NCBI RefSeq assembly: GCF_041624475.1
Contig: NZ_JBFJUX010000005.1
Span: forward strand, 1-64,000
Reading direction: 5' to 3'
Source of the DNA: Litorivivens sp041624475
GTDB lineage: Bacteria > Pseudomonadota > Gammaproteobacteria > Pseudomonadales > Spongiibacteraceae
Length of the DNA stretch: 64,000 nucleotides
The notes below the pieces were generated by a model, which saw only the letters and a program-made list of their open reading frames with translations, had not been told where the DNA came from and did no database searches. Below, in pieces: positions 52,308 through 61,052 of the stretch (position 1 is its first letter; each line of letters begins with the position of its first letter). The translations under genes were made by a program, and so were the position numbers.

Positions 52308-55300
52308 CTAGGCCGCTGAGTCGACTTCAACCAGGTGTACGATGTCACCCCAGTACTGCTTTTTGAGTTGTGCTTCACGCAGCTGGTACTGATCAATGGC
52401 CGCGTCTTTGATGTAGCCAAAGCCCCGTATGTTTTGCACCAACTCAGCACGCTCAATGGCGAGCTGCAGACGGTCCGGAGTCAGCCCCGACAGAATGTCG
52501 TCAATAACCGCCTCAAACTCGCCAATCAAAGCGCGTTCGCGTTTGCGCTCCTGGCTGTAGCCGAAGATATCCCAGCGCGAACCGCGCAGGTGCTTGAAGC
52601 GGGCCAGCACTCGAAATAGCGGCAGCATCCATTTGGAAAAAACCTGTTTTTTTGGCAGCCCGGTATCCGGGTCTTTCTTCGATAACAGCGGCGGTGCCAT
52701 ATGAAATTTCAGGCTGTAATTACCGGCAAAGGTTTCTTCCAGGGCCTGCGTGAAGGACTTGTCAGAAAACAGTCGCGCCACTTCATACTCATCCTTGTAG
52801 GCCATCACTTTATGCAGTGCTTTGGCCACTGCCCTGCTCAGGGGAAGATCACCCCCGCCACTGAGCGCAGCTTCGGCGGTCTGCACGCGCGCCACCTGAT
52901 CGCGATACCGCCGGGCATAAGCCGCATCCTGATACTCCGCCAGATGCGTCGCTCTGTAATCCACAATCTCGTCGAGGGTCTCAAGAGGCTTCCAGCGCGG
53001 CCCAGCCACCCCCGCCAGTTGTTTGACCTTGTCTGGGGTAACAACACAGCGCCGACCCCAGAGAAAGGCCTGCCGATTAAAGTCCACCGCAACACCATTG
53101 AGTGCGATAGCCTCATTGATGGCTTCGGCACTGACCGGGATATACCCCTTCTGATAGGCGTAGCCGAGCATGAAAAAGTTGGTTGCGACCGCATCGCCCA
53201 GCAGGTGCGTTGCAATGTCGGTGGCCTCAATAAAACTGACTTTGTTTTCGCCCACTTCCTCGCGCAGTATCTGCCGCATGGACGCCAGCGGAAACTGAGC
53301 GTCGGGGTTATAGACAAACTCTGCAGTCGGCGCTTCGGTTTCGTTGATCACGGCAAAGGTCCGCTCGACGTTTACCTTGGCGATCGCCTCATCACTGGTA
53401 CTGACCACCAGATCGCAACCCAGAAGCAGGTCCGCGTCCCCCGCCGGGATGCGCACGGCATTGATGTCGTCCTGACGCTGGGCAACCCGCAGATGGCTGA
53501 CGACGGGGCCGAACTTCTGTGCCAGACCGGTCTGGTTCATCGTGGCACAGCCCTTCCCTTCAATATGAGCGGCCATGGCCAGCACGGCGTTGACCGTCAG
53601 CACGCCGGTGCCGCCCACGCCAGTCACCACGATATTCCAGGGCCTTTCGAGCGCCGGACGAGTTGGTTCCGGCAATTCGGCAAAGCCCTCCGCACCTTCT
53701 GCGGCCTTGTTTTTGCGCAATGTTCCGCCTATCACCGAAACAAAACTCGGACAGAAGCCTTCGACACAGGAGTAGTCCTTGTTGCAGGCGCTCTGGTCGA
53801 TCTGGCGCTTGCGCCCCAGTTCGGTTTCTTTGGGAATGACGGAAAGGCAGTTGGATTTTTTGCCACAATCGCCACAGCCCTCACACACCGCCTCGTTGAT
53901 AAAAATGCGACGATCCGGGTCTTTCAGCAGGCCTTTTTTACGGCGGCGACGTTTTTCAGCGGCGCAGGTCTGCTCGTAGATAAGAATGGTGGTGCCGGGT
54001 ATCTCACGCAGTTCTTTCTGCACTGCCATCAAGCGGTCGCGATGATCAAGCGTAATGTCTTCATCGCGCTTGAAGGAGAATTTCTCCGGTGCATCGGAGA
54101 CCACCGCAATGCGTTTTACGCCTTCTCCGCGCAGTTGCAGAATGATTTGCTCCACACTCAGGGAGCCATCGACAGGCTGACCGCCGGTCATGGCCACTGC
54201 GTCGTTATAGAGAATCTTGTAGGTGATATTGACCCCGGAGGCGACCGCCTGGCGAATGGCCAGCAGGCCGGAATGGAAATAGGTACCGTCACCGAGATTC
54301 TGAAAAACATGCTTGTTGTCGGTGAAGTGGGCCTGCCCCACCCAGGTCACACCTTCGCCGCCCATCTGGGTGAAGGTTTTGGCCGGCCGGCTCTCCATAA
54401 AGGTGCTCATATAGTGACAGCCGATGCCGCCCAGCGCCTGACTGCCTTCCGGCACTTGCGTCGAGGTATTGTGGGGACAACCGGAACAATAGTGCGGCAG
54501 GCGCGCTATTTTGTTGCGTTTACTGGCCAGGGATTGTTCTTTCTGGGCGTAAAAACTCAGGCGCTTTTCAATCTCTTCGCTCTGGTAAAAACGGCGAATG
54601 CGCGAGGCGATGGCTCGCGCCACCATCGCTGGCGTCAGCTCACTCAGGTTCGGCAGCAAGTCGCGCCCCTGCTCATCAAACTCACCGATCACACGCGGGC
54701 GGCGTTCAACGGGCCAGTTGTAGAGCTGACCGGTCAGTTGGTCTTCAATAATGGAGCGTTTTTCCTCCACCACCAGAATTTCTTCCAGCCCTTCGGCAAA
54801 GCCGTGAGTTGCCACCGGCTCCAACGGCCAGGGCATGCCGACCTTGAACACGCGCAGCCCGATATCGGCGGCTGTGCGCTGGTCAATGCCCAAATCTTCC
54901 AGCGCTTGCAGCACATCCAGATAGCTTTTGCCGCTGGTGATAATGCCGAGCCGCGCCTTGGGGCTGTCTATCACTACCCTATTCAGATTGTTCACGCGGG
55001 CAAATTCCCGGGCCGCGTAGATTTTGAATTTGTTGAGTCGGCGCTCTTGCTCCAAGGGGTTGTCGGGGTGGCGAATGTGCACGCCACCGGGCGGCAATTC
55101 AAAACTGTCGGGAATAACAATATTGATACGATGCGGATCAATCTCGGCGGAAATGGCCGAGTCCATATTTTCAGTGATGGCCTTCAGCCCAACCCAGCAG
55201 CCGCTGTATCGGGAAAGCTCCCAGCCGTAGATGCCCAGATCCAGCACTTCCTGCACATTGGCCGGTGCCAGCACCGGCATGGACGCGCCCATAAACATGT

Positions 55301-55781
55301 GCTCGGACTGGTGCGGCAGGGTTGAGGATTTGGCCGCGTGGTCGTCCCCTGCCACCGCCAACACCCCGCCAAATTTTGCGGTACCGGCGGCATTGGCGTG
55401 CTTGATCACATCCATACTGCGATCAACGCCCGGCCCCTTGCCGTACCACATACCAAACACGCCGTCGTATTTAGCGCCGGGAAACAGGCCCACCTGCTGG
55501 CTGCCCCATACTGCGGTCGCCGCCAGATCCTCGTTTATGCCGGGCTGGAATTTGATGTTGTGCTTGTCGAGATATTTACCCGCCTTCCACAGAGCCTGAT
55601 CAACGCCGCCGAGTGGTGAACCTCGGTAACCGGAAATAAAACCGGCGGTATTGAGCCCGGCCTCCAGATCGCGCTGGTGCTGCAGAATAGGCAGGCGAAC
55701 CAAGGCCTCAATGCCGGTTAAATAGGCGCGAGTGGTATCAAGAGCGTATTTGTCGTCGAGGGAAACGGTGCGTAGGGCCAT
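52308..55781 (-). CDS. indolepyruvate (2-ketoacid):ferredoxin oxidoreductase, fused alpha-beta-gamma
   Basis: A 1157-residue fused enzyme that decarboxylates aryl or branched-chain 2-keto acids to acyl-CoA using TPP and ferredoxin. Order: N-terminal pyrimidine-binding domain (GYRGSPLGGVDQALW near 50-64), a transketolase-like region, TPP-PP domain (GGIGCHYMST near 447, LGDGTYFHSG near 492), a 4Fe-4S segment with CEGCGDCGKKSNC near 637-649 and further Cys to about 686, and the gamma domain (VTGVGGTGVLTVNAVL near 718-733). The fused form occurs in aerobic proteobacteria. With leucine dehydrogenase it would turn leucine into isovaleryl-CoA. Confidence 0.9.
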   Translation of the reverse strand: MALRTVSLDDKYALDTTRAYLTGIEALVRLPILQHQRDLEAGLNTAGFISGYRGSPLGGVDQALWKAGKYLDKHNIKFQPGINEDLAATAVWGSQQVGLFPGAKYDGVFGMWYGKGPGVDRSMDVIKHANAAGTAKFGGVLAVAGDDHAAKSSTLPHQSEHMFMGASMPVLAPANVQEVLDLGIYGWELSRYSGCWVGLKAITENMDSAISAEIDPHRINIVIPDSFELPPGGVHIRHPDNPLEQERRLNKFKIYAAREFARVNNLNRVVIDSPKARLGIITSGKSYLDVLQALEDLGIDQRTAADIGLRVFKVGMPWPLEPVATHGFAEGLEEILVVEEKRSIIEDQLTGQLYNWPVERRPRVIGEFDEQGRDLLPNLSELTPAMVARAIASRIRRFYQSEEIEKRLSFYAQKEQSLASKRNKIARLPHYCSGCPHNTSTQVPEGSQALGGIGCHYMSTFMESRPAKTFTQMGGEGVTWVGQAHFTDNKHVFQNLGDGTYFHSGLLAIRQAVASGVNITYKILYNDAVAMTGGQPVDGSLSVEQIILQLRGEGVKRIAVVSDAPEKFSFKRDEDITLDHRDRLMAVQKELREIPGTTILIYEQTCAAEKRRRRKKGLLKDPDRRIFINEAVCEGCGDCGKKSNCLSVIPKETELGRKRQIDQSACNKDYSCVEGFCPSFVSVIGGTLRKNKAAEGAEGFAELPEPTRPALERPWNIVVTGVGGTGVLTVNAVLAMAAHIEGKGCATMNQTGLAQKFGPVVSHLRVAQRQDDINAVRIPAGDADLLLGCDLVVSTSDEAIAKVNVERTFAVINETEAPTAEFVYNPDAQFPLASMRQILREEVGENKVSFIEATDIATHLLGDAVATNFFMLGYAYQKGYIPVSAEAINEAIALNGVAVDFNRQAFLWGRRCVVTPDKVKQLAGVAGPRWKPLETLDEIVDYRATHLAEYQDAAYARRYRDQVARVQTAEAALSGGGDLPLSRAVAKALHKVMAYKDEYEVARLFSDKSFTQALEETFAGNYSLKFHMAPPLLSKKDPDTGLPKKQVFSKWMLPLFRVLARFKHLRGSRWDIFGYSQERKRERALIGEFEAVIDDILSGLTPDRLQLAIERAELVQNIRGFGYIKDAAIDQYQLREAQLKKQYWGDIVHLVEVDSAA

Positions 55782-55835
55782 GACAGTGCGCTATCCAGAA
55801 TGAGTTTCTGAAAATATAGCCTGCCTGCGTGAAGT

Positions 55836-55862
55836 AATTTATGTTAATTAGACGCATAAATT
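55836..55862. promoter_or_regulatory. candidate Lrp-type operator upstream of the oxidoreductase
   Basis: AATTTATG (55836-55843) and CATAAATT (55855-55862) form a perfect 8-bp inverted repeat with an 11-bp spacer, about 55-80 bases upstream of the oxidoreductase ATG. AT-rich dyads of this sort suit Lrp/AsnC regulators, and an Lrp gene lies 2 kb away. Confidence 0.4.
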
Positions 55863-55887
55863 GCATATTGCTGAATTACTTATCCAA

Positions 55888-55915
55888 AATTAATCATCCA
55901 AAAGGATAATTAATT
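55888..55915. repeat. AT-rich hairpin after leuA
   Basis: AATTAATCATCC (55888-55899), loop AAAA, GGATAATTAATT (55904-55915), one mismatch. It lies 39 bases beyond the leuA stop, read leftward from leuA's 3' side toward the oxidoreductase promoter. It could be a leuA terminator-like stem or a second regulator site. Confidence 0.35.
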
Positions 55916-55953
55916 CTGGTTGAGGCCAGCGCAAGGCCGGCCCTCCCACCGCG

Positions 55954-57609
55954 TCAGGCGGCCTGACGAGCCGCCTGCTCGAATTGCCCCACCACCGACA
56001 ACAAGGCCTGCAGCATCGCTGAGCTGGTATCCTCCCCGAGTGATGCGGCGGAGAAACTGCGGCCATCAATATCGGCGCGAATACAGGCCAATGCACTGGC
56101 ATGGGTGCCACCTTCCACGGCGAACTCATTGTACTCCCCGATCTCAATAGCAGCGCCGGATTGGGCACTCACAGCCTGCACTACCGCCTCCAGCACCCCC
56201 TGGGCGACGCCGCTGAATTCCCGGCCGCCGGCCACCACCCGAGCCGATACACCGCTGTCGCCCCGGTGCAGATCGTAGTTTTCTAACTGCCAACCCTCGG
56301 GCACCGCGAGGTAGTGCTCGTCAAACAGACGGCGAATAGTCAGTGAATCAATTTCACCGCCCTGATCTTCCGCAGCCTTTTGCACCAGCCGCGAAAACTC
56401 CTGCTGCAGCCAGCGCGGCAGGTCGATGTTGTAGTCCCGCTCCAATACGTGTGCCACCCCCCCCTTGCCGGACTGACTGTTAATGCGGACCACCTCTTCG
56501 TAGCGACGACCGAGATCATGAGGGTCGATCGGCAGGTAGGCCACATTCCAGATATCGCCGTCCTGCCGCCTTACCAGACACTTGCGAATCGCATCCTGAT
56601 GACTGCCGGAAAAGGCCGTAAAAACCAGTTCCCCCACATAGGGGTGGCGTGGATGAGTGGCGATATCCGTACAGCTTTCCACCACCTCACGAATTTCCGC
56701 CATATTTTCGAAATTGAGTTCGGGATCGACCCCCTGAGAGTAAAGATTCATGGCCATGGTAATCAGGTCCATATTCCCGGTGCGCTCACCATTACCCATC
56801 AAGGTGCCTTCGATGCGATCGGCGCCGGCCATCACCCCGAGCTCCGCCGCCGCCACCGCACAGCCGCGGTCGTTGTGGGTATGCAGGCAGATCGTGATAT
56901 GTTCACGTTGCTGGACGCCCTCACAAACGCGCTCCACCTGATCGGCAAAAACATTGGGGCTGGACATTTCAACGGTGGCCGGCAGGTTGATAATCACTTC
57001 CTGCCCGTTTTTCGGCTGCCACACGGCATTGACCGCGTCGATAACTTCAATCGCGTAGTCGGTTTCAGTGCCGGTAAAACTTTCGGGAGAATACTGAAAT
57101 ACCCACTCAGTATCGGGGTATTTCGCGGCCTCTTCTTTCACCAGCCGGGCACCGGTAATGGCTATTTGTTTAATGCCTTCTTTGTCCATCGCGAAAACCT
57201 GCTCGCGCTGGACAACGGAGGTCGAATTGTAGACATGAACAATGGCGCGACGGGCCCCCTTTAAGGCTTCAAAACTGCGTTCGATCAATTCCGGGCGCGC
57301 CTGGGTGAGCACCTGAATGGTGACGTCGTCGGGTATGCGTTTTTCTTCAATCAACTTGCGACAAAAGTCGAAGTCCGGCTGGCTGGCCGAGGGAAAGCCG
57401 ATTTCAATTTCCTTGCAACCCACCTTCACCAGCAAATCAAACATCCGCTGTTTCTGCGCCGGGCTCATGGGCTTTACCAGTGCCTGATTGCCATCGCGCA
57501 GGTCAACCGCACACCAGCGCGGGGCGCGATCGATGCGATTGTTTGGCCACTGCCGATCGGGCTTGTTCGGCACCTCGAAGCGGCGGTATTTGCGGTGGTC
57601 GAAAGACAT
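55954..57609 (-). CDS. leuA: 2-isopropylmalate synthase
   Basis: A 551-residue long-form LeuA, condensing acetyl-CoA with 2-ketoisovalerate in leucine synthesis. Catalytic DLRDGNQ is at 36-42, the Zn-binding HTHNDRG near 241-247, and the C-terminal regulatory domain spans about 430-551 and should give leucine feedback inhibition. The N-terminal HRKYRRFEVPNKPDRQWPN extension marks the actinobacterial/alpha-type long subfamily also found in gammaproteobacteria. GGAG lies 7 bases before the ATG. It is unlinked to leuBCD here and divergent from the Lrp regulator. Confidence 0.94.
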   Translation of the reverse strand: MSFDHRKYRRFEVPNKPDRQWPNNRIDRAPRWCAVDLRDGNQALVKPMSPAQKQRMFDLLVKVGCKEIEIGFPSASQPDFDFCRKLIEEKRIPDDVTIQVLTQARPELIERSFEALKGARRAIVHVYNSTSVVQREQVFAMDKEGIKQIAITGARLVKEEAAKYPDTEWVFQYSPESFTGTETDYAIEVIDAVNAVWQPKNGQEVIINLPATVEMSSPNVFADQVERVCEGVQQREHITICLHTHNDRGCAVAAAELGVMAGADRIEGTLMGNGERTGNMDLITMAMNLYSQGVDPELNFENMAEIREVVESCTDIATHPRHPYVGELVFTAFSGSHQDAIRKCLVRRQDGDIWNVAYLPIDPHDLGRRYEEVVRINSQSGKGGVAHVLERDYNIDLPRWLQQEFSRLVQKAAEDQGGEIDSLTIRRLFDEHYLAVPEGWQLENYDLHRGDSGVSARVVAGGREFSGVAQGVLEAVVQAVSAQSGAAIEIGEYNEFAVEGGTHASALACIRADIDGRSFSAASLGEDTSSAMLQALLSVVGQFEQAARQAA

Positions 57610-57902
57610 GTCTGACTCCAGAAATTGTCGTATTGCGGATTTGCTGAACTATCGGGATTCTCCCGCCCGCCCCTTTCTGTGTGCAGGTAGAGGGCCGGGC
57701 GAAAGGCTCTGTGACAATGGCGCCGCAGGCTTGTGGCCCTTGCGCCCGCAGCGGTGATGTTTGCAACGCTGCGTTTGCCCTGTCAGATGGTGACTACTCT
57801 ACGCCCATTGGCGCGCAATTTTCTTGCGAAATTGCTTTAAAAACCCATTTAACAGGCATACTATTTCAATATATCAAGATTAATTGGAATATATACCCTC
57901 TA

Positions 57903-58388
57903 ATGAGTGAAGGCCTGATAAAACTAGATCGCATCGACCGTAGCATCCTCTCCCAATTGCAGGAAAACGGTGACCTCAGTAATACCGAGCTGGCCGAACG
58001 GGTCGGGCTCTCACCCTCGCCCTGCCTGAGGCGGGTGCGACTGCTGGAAGAGGCGGGTATCATCCTGCGCAAGGTTACGGTGCTGGACGCTAAAAAACTC
58101 GGCCTGTCGCTAACGGCCATGGTGCAAATCGGGATGGACCGCCACACCCCCGATCGCTTCGAAACCTTCGAAAAAACGGTCGCCGCCTACCCGGAAGTGC
58201 AATCCTGCTATCTGATAACCGGTCAGGATGCAGACTACCTGCTGCAGGTCATCGTGCCGGATATGGATGGCTACCAGTCGCTGCTGCTGGACCGGATTAC
58301 CCGCATACCGGGGGTCACCGGAGTCCACTCCAGTTTTGTTATGCGCAAGGTGGTTGATCGGCAGGCTCTGCCCTTGAATTACATATAG
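57903..58388 (+). CDS. Lrp/AsnC-family transcriptional regulator
   Basis: A 161-residue Lrp-type regulator. LDRIDRSILSQLQENGDLSN and ELAERVGLSPSPCLRRVRLLE (8-49) form the helix-turn-helix with the family's SxSxCLRRV recognition helix; the RAM ligand domain follows (VQSCYLITGQDADYLLQV near 99-116). The start at 57903 is chosen because the fold begins there; upstream in-frame codons are non-conserved. The 293-base space to divergent leuA turns AT-rich near 57835-57900, where TTTCAATATAT and TTGGAATATAT repeat, fitting Lrp binding. It probably senses leucine and controls leuA and the neighbouring oxidoreductase. Confidence 0.92.
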   Translation: MSEGLIKLDRIDRSILSQLQENGDLSNTELAERVGLSPSPCLRRVRLLEEAGIILRKVTVLDAKKLGLSLTAMVQIGMDRHTPDRFETFEKTVAAYPEVQSCYLITGQDADYLLQVIVPDMDGYQSLLLDRITRIPGVTGVHSSFVMRKVVDRQALPLNYI

Positions 58389-58519
58389 CAAGCGGCTGTG
58401 CGGAGCGCTTTGCGGCTATCTTTGCGGTCACCATTGTGACTACTACGTATTGTCCGCTCTCCGGCTCCATGCACTAAATGTAGGCTCCACAACTTGCCGT
58501 ATGGCGAACAGGAGCGCAC

Positions 58520-59212
58520 ATGGGCACGCAACGCGCAGACTTGGGGGCAGACCCCAGCCGCATTGGCGACCTGCTGGTCGCTGGAGCCTTTGTCTCGCGC
58601 CGGGAACTGGAAGTGGCTGTCGCGCTTGCAGAACGTCAACATCTGCCGCTCTGCCAGATACTGCAACGCCAGCAACGCCTCGATCGTCTCGAAAAAAACG
58701 CGCTTCTCAAGCTTCAGGCTAGTGTCCGGCAGGCTGCCAAACAAGGCTCGCCCCGCGCCGCAGACCTGCATTGTCGGCTGGGCGAATTACTGCTTTCAGA
58801 CGGCCAGATTGATCCCGCGGAACTCCATGCCGCTCTGGAACAACAGAAGTCCGCGAAAACCCCGTTGGGGATGGTACTGCTGAAACGCGGCAGCATCAGC
58901 CTGCAGCGACTGACCCGCTTTCTGCGCCTGCAACAGAAACTGATCGCCGCCGGCAGCGCCGCTCTGCTCATGATGGGGTCCCCCTGTTTCGCCGATGCTC
59001 CCGGCGAAGGCTCGCTGGCCTGGGGCAGCGCTCAGGCTGCGATCAAAAAGGCCTCGCCCCATTCGCTCAGCAGCAACTGGCGCCGCCCCGGCTTGATGGA
59101 GACGATGACACCGGTGCGCTATGCGCCTGAGGACACGGTGTTTCGCAGCAAGAATGGCAAGATGGTTTTGCGCCTGACCGAAACCGGCGTGGAATTCCGG
59201 AAGTTTTTCTAG
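58520..59212 (+). CDS. tandem MshEN-type (c-di-GMP-binding) repeat membrane protein
   Basis: A 230-residue protein without an ATPase domain. Residues 86-109 and 115-138 are two 24-residue MshEN motifs: R86-L87-G88, G95, L102, L106, Q109, then L116-G117, G124, I126, L131, L135, Q138, each with the hydrophobic pair after G. Residues 14-37 and 43-66 are degenerate copies with the same 5-residue gap, so there are two MshEN domains in tandem. Residues 141-159 (LIAAGSAALLMMGSPCFADA) form one transmembrane helix, leaving a short polar tail of about 70 residues outside. MshEN domains normally sit at the N-terminus of GspE-type ATPases and bind c-di-GMP. A strong AGGAG precedes the ATG. Confidence 0.7.
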   Translation: MGTQRADLGADPSRIGDLLVAGAFVSRRELEVAVALAERQHLPLCQILQRQQRLDRLEKNALLKLQASVRQAAKQGSPRAADLHCRLGELLLSDGQIDPAELHAALEQQKSAKTPLGMVLLKRGSISLQRLTRFLRLQQKLIAAGSAALLMMGSPCFADAPGEGSLAWGSAQAAIKKASPHSLSSNWRRPGLMETMTPVRYAPEDTVFRSKNGKMVLRLTETGVEFRKFF

Positions 59213-59940
59213 CCGCCCTTTTTTTTCTGGCTTTTCGCGCCTGAATTCTTTGATTTTTTCGCTGGCTTCTTTTTTTCAGAAGATTCCAGCACGTGCAAAC
59301 TGAAGTCTACTGCCTTTTCCTGCAAGCCAATAAACAGCTCAAACTCACTGTCGCTCATATCACGCAATCGATCGTGTTTACGCAGCAAATTTACGTAGCG
59401 CCGCTCGCGCTCGTACTGCTTGGGCAGCTGTAGAATACCCAGATCATCCAGCCGCTGCTCCAGCGCCGGGTTGTAAGTGCGAACAAATTTCAGAATAAAA
59501 GGAATGGGATCGTGCCGGGCCACCAGCGCGGCAATCCGCAGAATCATATCGAAAGGCAGCGTTGCCCGGCCGCTTTCCACTTCCTGCAGTAACTCTTCGT
59601 CCTTAAGCCCCAGGATCTCTGCCAGCTCGTGAAGGTTCAGGCCCGCCACCTCGCGGGCATCCTTGAGAAACTCTCCCGCCTCGGCCATCGCCCGCAATCG
59701 CTCGGGGTCAAGCGACTTCATGTAAAGGTCTTTCAGCCAGTTGTCGGTGTACATCAAGGGGATCGCAGAGCCGGTTTTGACCACCTCAAACACGCTGGAG
59801 GTAATCAGCCCAGTGTAGTCCAGTAACTGATCTATCAGGGAGCTGCGCAGGCTTTCTTTCTGACCGCCACTCTCGGCGCCCTTCGTCGATGGTTTCCCGG
59901 CTTTTCCCTGCTGCGATTTACTGCCACTTTGTTCACTCAC
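59209..59940 (-). CDS. XRE-type helix-turn-helix protein
   Basis: About 243 residues. A low-complexity N-terminus (first 30 residues, Ser/Gly/Lys) leads to helices near 35-70, a helix-turn-helix near 93-135 (LKDAREVAGLNLHELAEILG, then DEELLQEVESGRATLP) and a long helical part, ending in a Lys-rich tail (KKKPAKKSKNSGAKSQKKKGG). The start is GTG at 59938-59940 with AAGGTGA before it. The basic tail suggests nucleic-acid binding. The gene converges with the MshEN protein, the stops sharing CTAG. Function unknown. Confidence 0.8.
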   Translation of the reverse strand: MSEQSGSKSQQGKAGKPSTKGAESGGQKESLRSSLIDQLLDYTGLITSSVFEVVKTGSAIPLMYTDNWLKDLYMKSLDPERLRAMAEAGEFLKDAREVAGLNLHELAEILGLKDEELLQEVESGRATLPFDMILRIAALVARHDPIPFILKFVRTYNPALEQRLDDLGILQLPKQYERERRYVNLLRKHDRLRDMSDSEFELFIGLQEKAVDFSLHVLESSEKKKPAKKSKNSGAKSQKKKGG

Positions 59941-60078
59941 GGCTCACCTTTTTGCAGACTATTCGCGGTTTGTCTGTTTTGAGGATAGACCTTCTGGAGC
60001 CAGGTAGAAAGCAAAGCTGCAGCACTACCCGTCGCAATACAAGCGCGTCCACAACCGGAAATGATCAAGACCGGACTT

Positions 60079-60960
60079 TCAGGGAGAAAAAGCTGGCCAG
60101 GTCAGCAACTGGGTCGACGCGGGGATATGCCCACTGGCTTTGCCGTAGTTCAGGGCTCGCTCCAGACTGACGGCACCATTGCCAACTGTCGACGGGCCGA
60201 GGCTAACACCCACTGTGGTCAATACCGCCAGAGCCCGACCGTCTTCGTGCAGAATGGCACTGCCGCTGTCGCCTGGCAGCCCTGCATTATCAAAGGACAC
60301 CCGATACGCCAGGCCACCCGCCAGTACTTCAGAAATCCGGCCTTCCTTCTCCTGCAAGTCCTGCACCCCGGAATGAAAGGAGGAACGCCCATAGCTGTAG
60401 ACCGTATCGCCAACGCTGGCCACGCCATTGAACAAGGCCCTGGGACCGCCATAGGCAATGGCGGAGGGATGGACATTGTCGATGTCATCAACATGGATTC
60501 TGACCAGCGCAAAATCATTGAACTGGCACAGCTCAGAACCGGCGGTTTCACCGTTTTCCTGCATGGCAGTCCAGCTGGAGTATGCCAATTCACCGGGACG
60601 CGAGGCGTTTTCAATGGTAATGCCGCTGAAACCAATAGGCGCGCTGGAGGCATTGCAGGGGTTTACGCCGTTATTACTGTCATTGCTGAAACAGTGTGCG
60701 GCGACACCGATGTAGTAGTTCACCTCATTTGCGGCGTAAAGGAAGTTACTGGTGCAGGTACCGTAACCACGGGCGGTGATTTCCACACCCGGACGTATTT
60801 GTTGACTGGAGGGTTCACCAAATTCTCGGCTGACAGGCGTGGCTGAAGCCTCGTCGCCATCGGAACTGCTGGAATTACAGCCGGCCAACCCAACCACACC
60901 AGTTGCTATTAAGGTCGCCGTCAGCCCTAAACGTTTTTTTAGCATATCGCACAACCGCAT
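60079..60960 (-). CDS. trypsin-like serine protease, predicted lipoprotein
   Basis: A 293-residue exported protease with lipobox GLAGC (Cys28) and a Ser/Asp linker. The chymotrypsin-fold triad is His90 (VAAHCF), Asp150 (NDFALVRI) and Ser233 (GLPGDSGSAIL). Cys residues at 70, 91, 103 and 146 may form disulfides. Substrate pocket residues are not decisive. It would work in the periplasm or at the outer membrane. It is divergent from the diguanylate cyclase with a gap of about 90 bases and probably monocistronic. Confidence 0.88.
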   Translation of the reverse strand: MRLCDMLKKRLGLTATLIATGVVGLAGCNSSSSDGDEASATPVSREFGEPSSQQIRPGVEITARGYGTCTSNFLYAANEVNYYIGVAAHCFSNDSNNGVNPCNASSAPIGFSGITIENASRPGELAYSSWTAMQENGETAGSELCQFNDFALVRIHVDDIDNVHPSAIAYGGPRALFNGVASVGDTVYSYGRSSFHSGVQDLQEKEGRISEVLAGGLAYRVSFDNAGLPGDSGSAILHEDGRALAVLTTVGVSLGPSTVGNGAVSLERALNYGKASGHIPASTQLLTWPAFSP

Positions 60961-61052
60961 TTTCTCTACTCAACTTCACCCTACCATCAGGAAAAGGGAC
61001 GCACTCGGATTTTTTCTACCCACACTGTATTCTTTCCCAAAAAATCGGCACC

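Noticed and set aside
52701..55325. 874-codon open frame on the plus strand
   Set aside because: Entirely antisense to the ketoacid:ferredoxin oxidoreductase; the His/Gln/Arg-rich product looks like a shadow translation.
57681..57902. N-terminal extension of the Lrp gene
   Set aside because: Lrp proteins begin just before the LDRIDRSIL helix; the extra 74 codons cross the AT-rich promoter region.
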